In this document: positions 32,429 through 41,566 of the stretch, piece by piece | Numbering within the stretch: the stretch's first letter is position 1 | Layout of the letters: each line of letters begins with the position of its first letter | Assembly (NCBI RefSeq): GCF_042643165.1 | Contig: NZ_JBHRSH010000001.1 | Span: 2,418,001-2,482,000, forward strand | Length of the DNA stretch: 64,000 bases | Reading direction: 5' to 3' | From: Hyphococcus aureus | GTDB lineage: Bacteria; Pseudomonadota; Alphaproteobacteria; Caulobacterales; Parvularculaceae | Notes under the pieces: generated by a model | Told to the model about the DNA's origin: nothing | What the model saw: the letters and a program-made list of their open reading frames with translations, nothing else | Database searches by the model: none | Translations under genes and position numbers: made by a program

Positions 32429-32707
32429 ATGAGGATATTGATTTCCATCGGACTGTTTCTCGCGAGCCTTGGGCTGCTCGCTTATTCCTATCTCGGGGCC
32501 TTTGCGCAGATCGGCGTTGAGCTTGAAGCCGCGCAAACGCCGCTTTCGGCGTTTTCCATGATGCTGACGGTGATCGAGCGGATCGCCAGCGGAGACATTC
32601 CGCAATTAAGCGGTTTTCTCTATGCCGGGCTTTTACTTTTTGTGATCGCCGTCGTGAATTTGATTGGCGGCAGAAAGCGTGTTGATGACGACAGACATTC
32701 TCTTTGA
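32429..32707 (+). CDS. Small two-segment membrane protein
   Basis: The 92-residue product has membrane segments at about 5-27 and 64-80, joined by a polar loop with GVELEAAQTPLSAFSMMLTV (20 residues). The tail is GGRKRVDDDRHSL. It begins 21 bp after the DedA gene and overlaps the next gene by 23 bp, so it belongs to that transcript. No family known to me. Confidence 0.6.
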   Translation: MRILISIGLFLASLGLLAYSYLGAFAQIGVELEAAQTPLSAFSMMLTVIERIASGDIPQLSGFLYAGLLLFVIAVVNLIGGRKRVDDDRHSL

Positions 32708-33746
32708 ACAGACAGGCGACTGGGGCGTTGTCACGCTCAACCGCGAAAAGGCGCTGAACGCGCTCAACTGGGACATGGTCAAGGCCATGCGCGCGCAACT
32801 GATCGAATGGGCGGGCGCAAGGTCTCCGGTGAAAGCGGTGATGGTGCGCGGCGAGGGCGAGCGCGCCTTTTGCGCCGGCGGCGACATTCGCTGGCTGCAT
32901 GACACGGCGAAAGAAGATCCAGCCCAAGCTTGCGAATTTTTCCGCGAGGAATATCGCAATAACTCGCTGATCTATCATTACCCGAAACCCTATGTGGCGC
33001 TGATTGACGGCATCGTCATGGGCGGCGGCGTCGGCATATCGGTGCATGGGGATTTTCGCGTGGCGGGCGACGCGACCTTGTTCGCCATGCCTGAGACAGG
33101 GATTGGCCTGTTTCCCGATGTGGGGGGCGGGCATTTCATGCCGCGCCTGCATGACGGTCTCGGCTTGTACTACGCGTTAACGGGCGCCCGCGCCAAAGCC
33201 GCTGACTGCATGGCGGCGGGCATCGCCACCCATTACGCGCCCGGCGACAAATATGATGAGCTTGCATCAGCGTTATTGAAAACGCCGCTGAGCCACTCCG
33301 CACACGCCGATATTGAAACGGTGCTCGATATCTATGCGGGCGATCCCGGTCATGCGCCGGTGAACGACAGTCGCGAAGAGATTGCACGGCTGTTTCAAGG
33401 CCATGAAACGCTCGACGCGCTAATGGAAGCTTTGAAAGCTGACGGCGGCGCGTTCGCGAAACAAACGCTAGAGACGTTGGAGAAAATGTCACCGACATCC
33501 ATGCGGCTGACCTTTGAACAGATGCGCCACGGCCACGAACTCGATTTCGACGAGGTCATGAAAATGGAATTCCGCATGGTGCGCCGGGTGATGGAAGGTC
33601 ATGACTTTTTCGAAGGCGTGCGCGCGCAAATTCTCGATAAGGACCGCAACCCGAAATGGGCGCCCGCGTCACTCGCTGAGGTGAAAGACGCCGACATAGC
33701 ACATTACTTCGAACCGCTGGGCGACGCAGAACTGTTGCTACCGTGA
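32685..33746 (+). CDS. 3-Hydroxyisobutyryl-CoA hydrolase (enoyl-CoA hydratase superfamily)
   Basis: From MTTDILFEQTG the protein has 353 residues, the length of HIBCH-type crotonases rather than plain enoyl-CoA hydratases (about 260). FCAGGDIRWLHD gives the oxyanion-hole loop, and GIVMGGGVGISVHGDFRVAG (20 residues) the second oxyanion Gly. FAMPETGIGLFPDVGGG carries the catalytic Glu and Asp typical of HIBCH. It hydrolyses 3-hydroxyisobutyryl-CoA in valine breakdown. The next gene starts within its stop codon (GTGA). Confidence 0.9.
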   Translation: MTTDILFEQTGDWGVVTLNREKALNALNWDMVKAMRAQLIEWAGARSPVKAVMVRGEGERAFCAGGDIRWLHDTAKEDPAQACEFFREEYRNNSLIYHYPKPYVALIDGIVMGGGVGISVHGDFRVAGDATLFAMPETGIGLFPDVGGGHFMPRLHDGLGLYYALTGARAKAADCMAAGIATHYAPGDKYDELASALLKTPLSHSAHADIETVLDIYAGDPGHAPVNDSREEIARLFQGHETLDALMEALKADGGAFAKQTLETLEKMSPTSMRLTFEQMRHGHELDFDEVMKMEFRMVRRVMEGHDFFEGVRAQILDKDRNPKWAPASLAEVKDADIAHYFEPLGDAELLLP

Positions 33747-34243
33747 GCGATGCAGAGAAAGAGATTTATATCAAGGAAGAGTCGTTCGGAGTTATTGAAT
33801 GTCGCTTTTTCGATTTCAAGATTGAATCGGAGTTTGAAGATGCGCGGATCATCGCTTCTCCTTTGAAGCTTGTCGCAGTCAGTTCCGAAGGTGCGGAAAA
33901 TACTGTTCGCAATATTCTTCAAGGCACACGCGAAGCAATCAGAGATCTTTCGAGTTACATGGAAATCATTTTCACAGATGTCTATGCGCTAAACACAAGT
34001 GAAGAAGGTTGGGAAGATTGGCAGTGGGGCGCTTCAGAACGTCCAACGCTTGATACTGAATTTTTTTCCGGCGCAATTTATCCGATATTGAAAATTGAAA
34101 ACTCTGCATGGAGAGATAGAATTTTCCCGGAATGGAATCGCGATTGGATGGATCAAACCATGCACTGGCGCCTGTTTAGCCTCACAAACTCTGTAGATGT
34201 GCTTGCTCGCTCAGCCAAGGGTGAGTGGCGGAAAGGAAACTAA
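33743..34243 (+). CDS. Unknown protein, AT-richer than neighbours
   Basis: A GTG overlapping the previous stop opens a 166-residue frame. The product is acidic, with many Trp and Glu (EEGWEDWQWGASERP, WRDRIFPEWNRDW) and a beta-rich start. Codon use is clearly different from both neighbours, with many A/T-ending codons and GC near 42 percent by eye, which suggests recent acquisition. It resembles the immunity or plasmid-type small proteins only in composition; I name no family. Confidence 0.6.
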   Translation: MSDAEKEIYIKEESFGVIECRFFDFKIESEFEDARIIASPLKLVAVSSEGAENTVRNILQGTREAIRDLSSYMEIIFTDVYALNTSEEGWEDWQWGASERPTLDTEFFSGAIYPILKIENSAWRDRIFPEWNRDWMDQTMHWRLFSLTNSVDVLARSAKGEWRKGN

Positions 34244-34246
34244 GCT

Positions 34247-34663
34247 ATGGCTTACTGGCTCCTAAAAACAGAACCCGAAGACTGGTCCTGGGATCAACAA
34301 ATCGCCAGGGGCAAGAAAGGCGAAATCTGGACCGGCGTCCGCAACGCGCAGGCGCGCAATTTTATGCGGGACATGAAAAAAGGCGATCTCGCTTTTTTCT
34401 ATCACACGGGCGGCGAGAAACAGGTTGTCGGCGTTGTGAAGGTAACGAAGGAGGCCTATCAGGACCCGACCACCGATGACGAACGCTGGCTCGTGGTCGA
34501 TGTCGTTGCAGTGGAGCCGGTTGCAGAGCCGGTGACGCTTGCGGATATCAAGGCCGAACCGAAACTCGCCGAGATGAAGCTCGTAAAAAATGCGCGCCTT
34601 TCCGTTCAGCCGGTGACGGAAAAGGAATGGAAGCTGGTGCGCAAAATGGCCGGGCTGAAATAA
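34247..34663 (+). CDS. EVE domain protein
   Basis: The 138-residue protein opens MAYWLLKTEPEDWSWDQQ, the hallmark of EVE proteins (human THYN1 homologues). WTGVRNAQARNFMRDMKKGD (20 residues) and FFYHTGGEKQVVGVVKV follow. The EVE fold is PUA/YTH-like and binds modified bases in DNA or RNA; the physiological ligand in bacteria is open. It follows the unknown gene by 3 bp. Confidence 0.92.
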   Translation: MAYWLLKTEPEDWSWDQQIARGKKGEIWTGVRNAQARNFMRDMKKGDLAFFYHTGGEKQVVGVVKVTKEAYQDPTTDDERWLVVDVVAVEPVAEPVTLADIKAEPKLAEMKLVKNARLSVQPVTEKEWKLVRKMAGLK

Positions 34664-34675
34664 GGAAACAAGATT

Positions 34676-35347
34676 ATGACGACTGTTCTCATCACCGGCG
34701 CCAATCGCGGCATTGGCCTTGAATTTGTCAAACAATATGCGGGCGAAGGCGCGCGGGTGCACGCCTGCTGCCGCAATCCGGACAAGGCGGACGCCCTGAA
34801 AGCCATTAGCGGAGACATCGTTCTGCACAAGCTCGATGTTTCGGACTTCGCTGCGGTGAAAGCGCTTGGCCAAAAGATTGACGAGCCGCTCGATATCGTC
34901 GTCGCTAATGCCGGCGCCGGCGGCAAGGATACCGGTGACTTTGGCGGTTATGACTTTGAGGCTTTTTCAAATCTTCTGAAGGTGAATACGCTCGGCCCCG
35001 TGGCGACGCTGGAGGCGTTTGGCCCGCAACTGAAAAAAGCAAAAGGAAAGTTCGCGGCGATCTCCTCGCAGCTTGGATCAATTGAAAACGCCAGCGGTTT
35101 TGCGCCGGCCTATTCCACCTCGAAAGCGGGGCTCGATATGGCGATCAAATCGCTCGCGCCGCTCTTTACGCAAGCAGGCGTCGCCGTTGGCCTGTTCCAT
35201 CCCGGCTGGGTGAAAACCGATATGGGCGGCGCGGAGGCGCCGGTCACGCCGGAGGAGAGCGTCGCGGGGCTGCGCAAACAGATCGCGGCCATGACGCCGG
35301 GCGAGCCGCGGCTTGTCGCCTATAATGGCGATGTCCTGCCCTGGTAG
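34676..35347 (+). CDS. Short-chain dehydrogenase/reductase
   Basis: The 223-residue SDR has TGANRGIGLEFVKQYAGEG, NAGAG, and the active-site Tyr/Lys in YSTSKAGLDMAI (about residue 143). The C-terminal FHPGWVKTDMGG places it with the C-factor/carbonyl reductase-like group. Substrate unknown. It starts 12 bp after the EVE gene. Confidence 0.88.
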   Translation: MTTVLITGANRGIGLEFVKQYAGEGARVHACCRNPDKADALKAISGDIVLHKLDVSDFAAVKALGQKIDEPLDIVVANAGAGGKDTGDFGGYDFEAFSNLLKVNTLGPVATLEAFGPQLKKAKGKFAAISSQLGSIENASGFAPAYSTSKAGLDMAIKSLAPLFTQAGVAVGLFHPGWVKTDMGGAEAPVTPEESVAGLRKQIAAMTPGEPRLVAYNGDVLPW

Positions 35348-35391
35348 GTAGTCAGCCTTTTTGGGGAAGGTGGTGCGGCGTTAGACCTTGC

Positions 35392-35793
35392 TCAGCGCGC
35401 AACTACCGGCGGAATTTCGTGGGGGTCCGGCCCAGTGCGGCCGGGCGTTACGTCTTTAACGAAGGCGAGGCCCGCCTCAATATCGTTCTGCCAGGCGACG
35501 CGAGCCTTTTTGATGACGCCGGTCTGCTCGAAGCGCAGCATGACGATTGCCGGCAGAGGCTGCATCCCTTCGAGATGCACATAGGCGCCGCCCTGGCTCA
35601 CATTACGGATCACGCAGCGGACCTGGTCGGATTTTGAGAGATAGATCTTGCCGGGGCGAAAGACGGCGTCGCGTTTGTCGCGATCCGGGGGGCCGCGTTT
35701 TTTTGGCGGCGGAATGCGGCCATCCGTAATGGTTGGCGCCGCGCTTTTAATCGCCGCCAGCCGTTCCGTGAGCCGATTGTCCTTTTTACGCAT
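35392..35793 (-). CDS. PilZ-like domain protein
   Basis: The 133-residue protein has a basic, disordered start and then a PilZ-like barrel with RDAVFR, CVIRNVSQGGAYVHLEG and WQNDIEAGLAF. c-di-GMP binding by PilZ needs RxxxR followed by (D/N)xSxxG. NVSQGG satisfies the second motif, but the first is only approximate (RDKR, RDAVFR), so binding is uncertain. It converges with the SDR gene. Confidence 0.75.
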   Translation of the reverse strand: MRKKDNRLTERLAAIKSAAPTITDGRIPPPKKRGPPDRDKRDAVFRPGKIYLSKSDQVRCVIRNVSQGGAYVHLEGMQPLPAIVMLRFEQTGVIKKARVAWQNDIEAGLAFVKDVTPGRTGPDPHEIPPVVAR

Positions 35794-35899
35794 CGATCAT
35801 CCACTTGCGCCTAGGCTCTCCCGAACCTGCGCGAGGTCATTATAGCGACTTAGAGAGTAGGTAGAGTTAACACCCGGTTGATAGTCGATTCGCGGATGG

Positions 35900-35919
35900 G
35901 GCGGCAGGCGCCGCCTTTT
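35900..35919 (+). terminator. Terminator-like hairpin in the leader of the ABC exporter
   Basis: GGCGGC (35900-35905) pairs with GCCGCC (35910-35915) around AGGC, followed by TTTTA. No plus-strand gene ends nearby; the previous one stops 550 bp upstream. The hairpin therefore sits in the leader of the gene at 35970 and may be an attenuator. Confidence 0.4.
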
Positions 35920-35969
35920 ATGGGCCCGCGGCCTAGCTTTTTCGACCTTTCGACCCCATTTTGCGGTCT

Positions 35970-37808
35970 ATGCCGCCCGATCATGACCAGGAATTTAACT
36001 CCGCGCCGACCCCCTTCGGCCAGTCCATCGCCCGGATGTTCAAGGTCCTTCTGAGGCCTGAGCTGGTGAAATGGCGCTTCCGAATCGCGCTCGCCTTTTT
36101 CCTGACTGTCATCTCAAAGGGCTTCGCGGTTATCGCCCCGGTGTTCATGGGCAATGGCGTCAACCGCCTGATCGACGGCGAGACGGCTTCGGCGGGGTTG
36201 TCCTTTGCAGTGTTCTTCATCCTGTTCGCCGCCGCGCGTTTCGCCGCAAACGGGCTCCCTTATGTGCGTGACGGATTTTTCTCGCCTGTGACCCAGGACG
36301 CCCAGCGGCTCCTCGCGGTCGACGCCTTCCGCCACGCACAGCATCTCGACATGCAGTTTCACCTTACCCGGCGTTCCGGCGCGCTGAACCGCATCATCGA
36401 ACGCGGCGCCGGGGCGATGGATTATCTCTTCCGCTTCCTCGCCTTCAATATCGGCCCGACGATTGTGGAGCTTGTCTTTGCGGCGGTGGTGCTTGCGGTC
36501 TTTTATGGCGTTCAGTTTTCCCTCGCCGCGGTCATTGTGATCGTTTTGTATTCCGGATTTACGATCACCGTGACGGAGTGGCGCAACAAACAGCGCCGCG
36601 CCATGAATGAAGCGGACACGCGCCTGCGCGGCATCGCGCTCGACACGCTGGCGAATTTCGAAACGGTAAAGGCCTTCGCATCGGAAGACCGGGAGGCCGG
36701 GCGCTATGACGAAGCCCAGCAGGACTATAACAGCCATATGGTGAAGGTGCAGCAGTCTCTTTCGGTTCTGAACGCCGGACAGGAACTGATCATGACCGGC
36801 GGCCTGCTGGCGGCGGTGCTGCTCGCCGGGCATGGGGTGATCAGCGGAGAGATGAAAGCAGGCGATGTGACCGCCGTGATGCTGATGCTGCTCAATATCT
36901 ATCGCCCGCTCAATATTCTGGGCTGGGCCTGGCGTGAAATCAAACAGGGCTCGGTCGACATCGAAAAACTTTTCGCCCTCATGGATCGTAAATCCGAAGT
37001 GGCGGATGCGCCTGACGCAAGGCAATTCATATCCGGCGAAGGCGATGTCCGTTTTGATCATGTCGCTTTCGCCCATGAAGGGCGCGCCAGCGGATTGAAG
37101 GATGTTTCGTTCACCGTGCCGGGCGGCGCCTTTGTGGGGGTCGTCGGCCCATCGGGCGCGGGCAAGTCCACAGTCCTGAAACTTCTGTTCCGGTTTTACG
37201 ACCCGGCGTCCGGCCGCATTCTCGTGGATGGTCAGGATATTCGCGCCGTGTCCCAGCAATCCTTGCGCGCCGCGCTGGGTCTCGTGCCGCAGGAGGTGGT
37301 GTTGTTCAATGACACGCTGCGCTTCAATCTCGCTTATGCGCGTCTTGACGCCAGCGACGAGGAAATCATGGCGGCGGCGGACCGGGCGCAGCTTCGCGGC
37401 TTCATCGAAAGCCTGCCGGCGGGACTCGACACCAAGGTCGGCGAACGCGGTCTCAAGCTTTCAGGCGGTGAAAAACAGCGTGTAGGCGTCGCTCGCGCCA
37501 TTCTTCTCGATCCGGCGATCCTGATCCTCGATGAAGCGACGTCTTCGCTCGACTCAACCACAGAGCAGGAAGTGCAGGCGGCGCTGAAGGAAGCCGCCCG
37601 AGGGCGCACGACAATCGCCGTGGCGCACCGGCTGTCGACGATTGCGGGCGCAGACATGATCCTCGTTTTCAACGATGGCGAGATTGTCGAGCAGGGCCGC
37701 CATCAGGATCTGATCGCCAAAGACGGCCTTTATGCGTCCTTGTGGCGGCGCCAGAGCCAGACCAGTGACGGCGCAGAAGACGCCATCCTGCAGATGGCGG
37801 ACGTCTAG
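35970..37808 (+). CDS. ATM1-type ABC exporter
   Basis: The 612-residue half transporter fuses a six-segment membrane domain (about 35-325) to an ATPase. The membrane domain shows HLDMQFHLTRRSGALNRIIE (20 residues) and SLSVLNAGQELIMTGGL, typical of the Atm1/HMT subgroup that exports glutathione complexes and supports iron-sulfur and metal detoxification. The ATPase has GPSGAGKST, LSGGEKQR, ILILDEATSSLD and a switch His (VAHRLSTIAGADMI). It works as a homodimer. An upstream TTG (35961) is possible. The leader holds a terminator-like hairpin. Confidence 0.93.
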   Translation: MPPDHDQEFNSAPTPFGQSIARMFKVLLRPELVKWRFRIALAFFLTVISKGFAVIAPVFMGNGVNRLIDGETASAGLSFAVFFILFAAARFAANGLPYVRDGFFSPVTQDAQRLLAVDAFRHAQHLDMQFHLTRRSGALNRIIERGAGAMDYLFRFLAFNIGPTIVELVFAAVVLAVFYGVQFSLAAVIVIVLYSGFTITVTEWRNKQRRAMNEADTRLRGIALDTLANFETVKAFASEDREAGRYDEAQQDYNSHMVKVQQSLSVLNAGQELIMTGGLLAAVLLAGHGVISGEMKAGDVTAVMLMLLNIYRPLNILGWAWREIKQGSVDIEKLFALMDRKSEVADAPDARQFISGEGDVRFDHVAFAHEGRASGLKDVSFTVPGGAFVGVVGPSGAGKSTVLKLLFRFYDPASGRILVDGQDIRAVSQQSLRAALGLVPQEVVLFNDTLRFNLAYARLDASDEEIMAAADRAQLRGFIESLPAGLDTKVGERGLKLSGGEKQRVGVARAILLDPAILILDEATSSLDSTTEQEVQAALKEAARGRTTIAVAHRLSTIAGADMILVFNDGEIVEQGRHQDLIAKDGLYASLWRRQSQTSDGAEDAILQMADV

Positions 37809-37863
37809 GACATTTTCCGTAATAGCGGGGCTGATGACTGACCCGGCGTTCAATTGAACCGCT

Positions 37864-40800
37864 CTAGGCGCGGGCGCTTTTCACATCGCGGCCGCTGGTC
37901 CATCGGGTGATCACTTCCAGCAACGCATCCTGCTTCACCGGTTTGGGCAAATAGTCGTCCATGCCGGCGTCAAGACAACGCTGACGGTCTTCGCGCAGCG
38001 CATGGGCCGTCACGCCGATGATTGGCGTGTGGACGCCGGTCTCCTCCTGAAGCTTGCGAATATGGCTTGTGGCCTGTGCGCCATCCATTTCCGGCATGGA
38101 CATGTCCATCAGCACAATGTCCGGCGTATTCTCGCGATATTCTTCAAGAGCGAGCTTGCCATTGGAGGCGATGGCGACGTCGCAACAAAGTTTTTGCAAC
38201 ATCGCCTTGATCACCATCTGATTGACGATGTTGTCTTCAGCGACGAGGACGTGGAGCGGCGACCCGTCACTGGTGAAAGGACAGGCCTTTGCGCTTGTCC
38301 CCTCAGCAAGGGTTTCGGTCTTGGTGCGAAGCTGCGCCACTGCGCCGTCATTGAGCGCCGTCAGGATCGCGTCAAGCAGCATGGAGGCGCGGGCGGGCTT
38401 TACGAGATAGGCGGAGAAGAGATCGCCGGCGAGCCCGGAAGGATCGCCCTTGCGCCCCGCCGAGGTCAACAAGACCAGAGGCGTTGAGGCAAGCGCCTGG
38501 TCGCTCTTGATGATGCGGGCGAGTTCGATGCCGTCAGCGCCGGGCATTTGAAAGTCGAGAATGCCGATGGAGTAGGCTTCGTCTTTTGCATTTGCGGCGC
38601 GGATAGCGACCAGCGCGTCTTCTGCGCTTTCAACAGCGTCGGCGGCGAGCCCCCAGGAAGCGAGCTGCTCTTTCAGAATAGTGCGGTTGACCGGGTTGTC
38701 ATCGACAATGATGGCGCGCCGCCCGGCGAAGGTGGCGTCTGTCGCGATCACTTTCATCGGCGCATTTTCGTCAATCGCCAGCGGAAGTCGAATGTGGAAG
38801 GTGGAGCCTTTGCCGACTTCGCTTTCCACGGAAATCTCGCCGCCCATGGCTTCGATCATTTTCTGACTGATCGCGAGACCAAGGCCGGCGCCATTGTGCT
38901 TGCGCGCCGAGGAGCCGTCGACCTGCTCGAACTCGTCGAAAATAGCGTTCAGCTTGTGTTCGGGAATGCCGCAACCCGTATCGGTGACGTCAATCGTCAC
39001 GTCCGCGATCTCACCGCGGCGCACGCCGCCGATCTCGACCAGAATGTGGCCCTTCTCGGTGAATTTGACTGCGTTGCCGACGAGATTTGTGATTACCTGA
39101 CGCAAACGCCCCGGATCGCCGATGAAGCCGCAATCGACCTCCGGCTGGTAGCGCACCATAAGTTCAAGGTGTTTTTCCTCGACAGGCAGAGACAACAACG
39201 CGGCGACATCTTCGACGCATTCGCGCAGTTTGAACTCTTCCTTGACGAGACGTAACTTGCCGGCTTCGAGCCTTGAGAAATCGAGAATATCGTTGATGAT
39301 CTTGAGCAGCGCATCGCCGGAACTGACAATCACGCGCGCCATGTCGGACTGGTTCTCGTCTAACTTTGTATCAAGAAGCAGTGAAGCCATGCCGATCACG
39401 CCGTTCATGGGCGTGCGGATTTCATGGCTCATATTGGCGAGAAACTCAGACTTGGCCCGGTTCGCGGCTTCTGCCTCATCTTTTGAGGCGAGGAGTTGTG
39501 CGGAAAGGGCGCGCAATTCATCTTCGCGAATTTGTTGTTCGGTGATGTCGCGATAGGTGATGACGAGACCGCCGTGAGGGCGCCGACGGGTGCTTTCCTC
39601 AATGACGATCCCGTCTTTCTGGCGCCGCACCACTCGGAAATCTTTACCGGCGTTAAGCGAAGAATCACAATCGTCGAAATATTCTTCGACACTAGTATAC
39701 TCGTACATGCCGTGATTGATGCCGATCTGTAAAAGCGGGCGAATATCATTTCCGGGAGCCCAGGCGCTTTTTGGCATGCCGGAAATGCGCCACGCTTTTT
39801 CGTTAAGCTCGACAATCTTGTAGTTGTCGTCAATCACCACAACGCCTTGCGCCATGGATTCGAGCACCTCGCCCATCAACTGGGACTTTTCTTCAATATC
39901 CTGTGTCCGTTGATGGACGATGTCCTCAAGATTTGCGTTGGCCTCTTCAAGCTTCTTCAGCGCGTCGGCTGCTGCGATTTTCGCGGCCATGCTTTCGGAA
40001 ATGTCGTGCGCGACACCGCGATAGCCTTTGAAGTCACCATCGGGACCGAACACCGGCTTGGCGCTGCGTTCAATCCATAAAGAACGCCCGCTCTTTTCAA
40101 AGTCTACGCAAGAGATGAAATTCTGGATCGGTTTTCGTTGCCGAATGGTTTCGCTCAGTTCCCGCCAGGCTTCGTCGCTGACCTTGTTGCCTTCCATCGT
40201 CATCTTTGTGCCGATGATCCAGTCATGGTCGACGCCGGTGACTTCTTTCGCTCGCTCCGAAATATGGGTGTAACGCAAATCCGCGTCGATCTCCCACACC
40301 CAGTCGCCGGCGCTCTCGGCGAAATCGCGATATCGCGCCTCGCTCTCGCGCAGGCGTTCTTCGGCTTCCGCCTGCTCGGTGATATCTTTTGACCAGCCGA
40401 TATAGCCTGTGAACTCACCGTTATTGTCGAACTGGGGCATGGCGAATTCGGCGATGCACATGACGTCGCCGTCAGTCTTGATGACGTTATGGCGCAGACC
40501 TTCTATGGGAACATGTTTGTTGAAGAGCCGGATGAATTCTTCCTCGGCCTTGATCGACCGGCCTTTATCGAGCTGGGAAATATTCAGGCTGTATTGGCCA
40601 AGCCGGTGGCTGCTCGGGATGCCGGTGATTTTTTCAAAATTGGGCGAGATATAGACTTGCTCGCCCTTAGCATTGAACTCCCACGCCCAGTCGGATGTAT
40701 TTTCGATAAAGTTCCGGAAGCGCATGGCTGCGCGTTCAGCATGTTGTTCAACCGTCTGCTTGCTGATGGAAATTTCGGCGAGCACCTCGCCAAAATGAGT

Positions 40801-41376
40801 ATTGTGAAAATGCGCCACAACAGCGCCGATCATCATGATGAGCGCAAGAATGATGAGGTCCATATCGCCTGTGGCGAACATGACGGGTGTGAACGGAAGA
40901 ATGCATGTGAACAGGGGAATGCTTGACGCCCGAGGCAGGGCCGTCAGCCCCATGGCGCTTGCAACGCCGCAATAAAGGCACCACAGACCGAGCATGATCA
41001 GGCCCTGTTTGTCGGCGAATTGCGAAAGATAAATGGCGATCGCTACGCAAGACAGGCCAAGACCGAGTGCAATAATGGGCGTCGCGCCAAGCTGGCGGCG
41101 CTTCGCCTCAGGCAGCATGGCGTTGACGTCGAGACGAAGCCAGACAGGGATCCGCGCCGCCAGAAAAGCGAAATAACCGCCGACAAAAATCAGGATCAGC
41201 GCGCGATCATGTTCAAAAAAGCGAAAGCCGATCAGCGCCGATGTCAGGCCAATGCCAATAAGCACACGCGGCATCTGTTGCTTCAGTTCGCGCACTTGCC
41301 GGTCTATCACCACGTCTGGCGTCGTATCGCCCGGCGCGCCGAGAAAAGTCGCAATCTTTTTTATAATTTTCTGCAT
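37864..41376 (-). CDS. Hybrid sensor histidine kinase, three PAS and two receiver domains
   Basis: The 1170-residue protein has five or six N-terminal membrane segments (about 40-205) and three PAS domains (about 225-340, 345-465, 500-615). Next come HisKA with the phospho-His in NMSHEIRTPMNGVIGM (about 645), HATPase_c (NLVGNAVKFTEKG, DTGCGIPE, GAGLGLAIS) and two receivers. The first receiver has Asp in LDFQMPG, the second in LMDMSMPEMDG. It is presumably a membrane sensor that passes phosphate to an Hpt protein encoded elsewhere. Signal unknown; PAS motifs suggest a redox or small-ligand cue. Confidence 0.92.
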   Translation of the reverse strand: MQKIIKKIATFLGAPGDTTPDVVIDRQVRELKQQMPRVLIGIGLTSALIGFRFFEHDRALILIFVGGYFAFLAARIPVWLRLDVNAMLPEAKRRQLGATPIIALGLGLSCVAIAIYLSQFADKQGLIMLGLWCLYCGVASAMGLTALPRASSIPLFTCILPFTPVMFATGDMDLIILALIMMIGAVVAHFHNTHFGEVLAEISISKQTVEQHAERAAMRFRNFIENTSDWAWEFNAKGEQVYISPNFEKITGIPSSHRLGQYSLNISQLDKGRSIKAEEEFIRLFNKHVPIEGLRHNVIKTDGDVMCIAEFAMPQFDNNGEFTGYIGWSKDITEQAEAEERLRESEARYRDFAESAGDWVWEIDADLRYTHISERAKEVTGVDHDWIIGTKMTMEGNKVSDEAWRELSETIRQRKPIQNFISCVDFEKSGRSLWIERSAKPVFGPDGDFKGYRGVAHDISESMAAKIAAADALKKLEEANANLEDIVHQRTQDIEEKSQLMGEVLESMAQGVVVIDDNYKIVELNEKAWRISGMPKSAWAPGNDIRPLLQIGINHGMYEYTSVEEYFDDCDSSLNAGKDFRVVRRQKDGIVIEESTRRRPHGGLVITYRDITEQQIREDELRALSAQLLASKDEAEAANRAKSEFLANMSHEIRTPMNGVIGMASLLLDTKLDENQSDMARVIVSSGDALLKIINDILDFSRLEAGKLRLVKEEFKLRECVEDVAALLSLPVEEKHLELMVRYQPEVDCGFIGDPGRLRQVITNLVGNAVKFTEKGHILVEIGGVRRGEIADVTIDVTDTGCGIPEHKLNAIFDEFEQVDGSSARKHNGAGLGLAISQKMIEAMGGEISVESEVGKGSTFHIRLPLAIDENAPMKVIATDATFAGRRAIIVDDNPVNRTILKEQLASWGLAADAVESAEDALVAIRAANAKDEAYSIGILDFQMPGADGIELARIIKSDQALASTPLVLLTSAGRKGDPSGLAGDLFSAYLVKPARASMLLDAILTALNDGAVAQLRTKTETLAEGTSAKACPFTSDGSPLHVLVAEDNIVNQMVIKAMLQKLCCDVAIASNGKLALEEYRENTPDIVLMDMSMPEMDGAQATSHIRKLQEETGVHTPIIGVTAHALREDRQRCLDAGMDDYLPKPVKQDALLEVITRWTSGRDVKSARA

Positions 41377-41566
41377 CAGGCTACGGTTCCGGATGGTTTG
41401 CCCGGCAGCTTCTGAAATCTTGGTTAATTCGCCGTATAGTCAGCGCGGGCAGGCTTGTAATATCTAGGTGAAAGTGAATTTTTTGGCCTGGCGGTGTCTG
41501 GGCGGAAAAGAAGAGTTAACAATTTCCTATCAGGATCGCCGGGCTGAACCTGGGGGGCAGGGCCGA

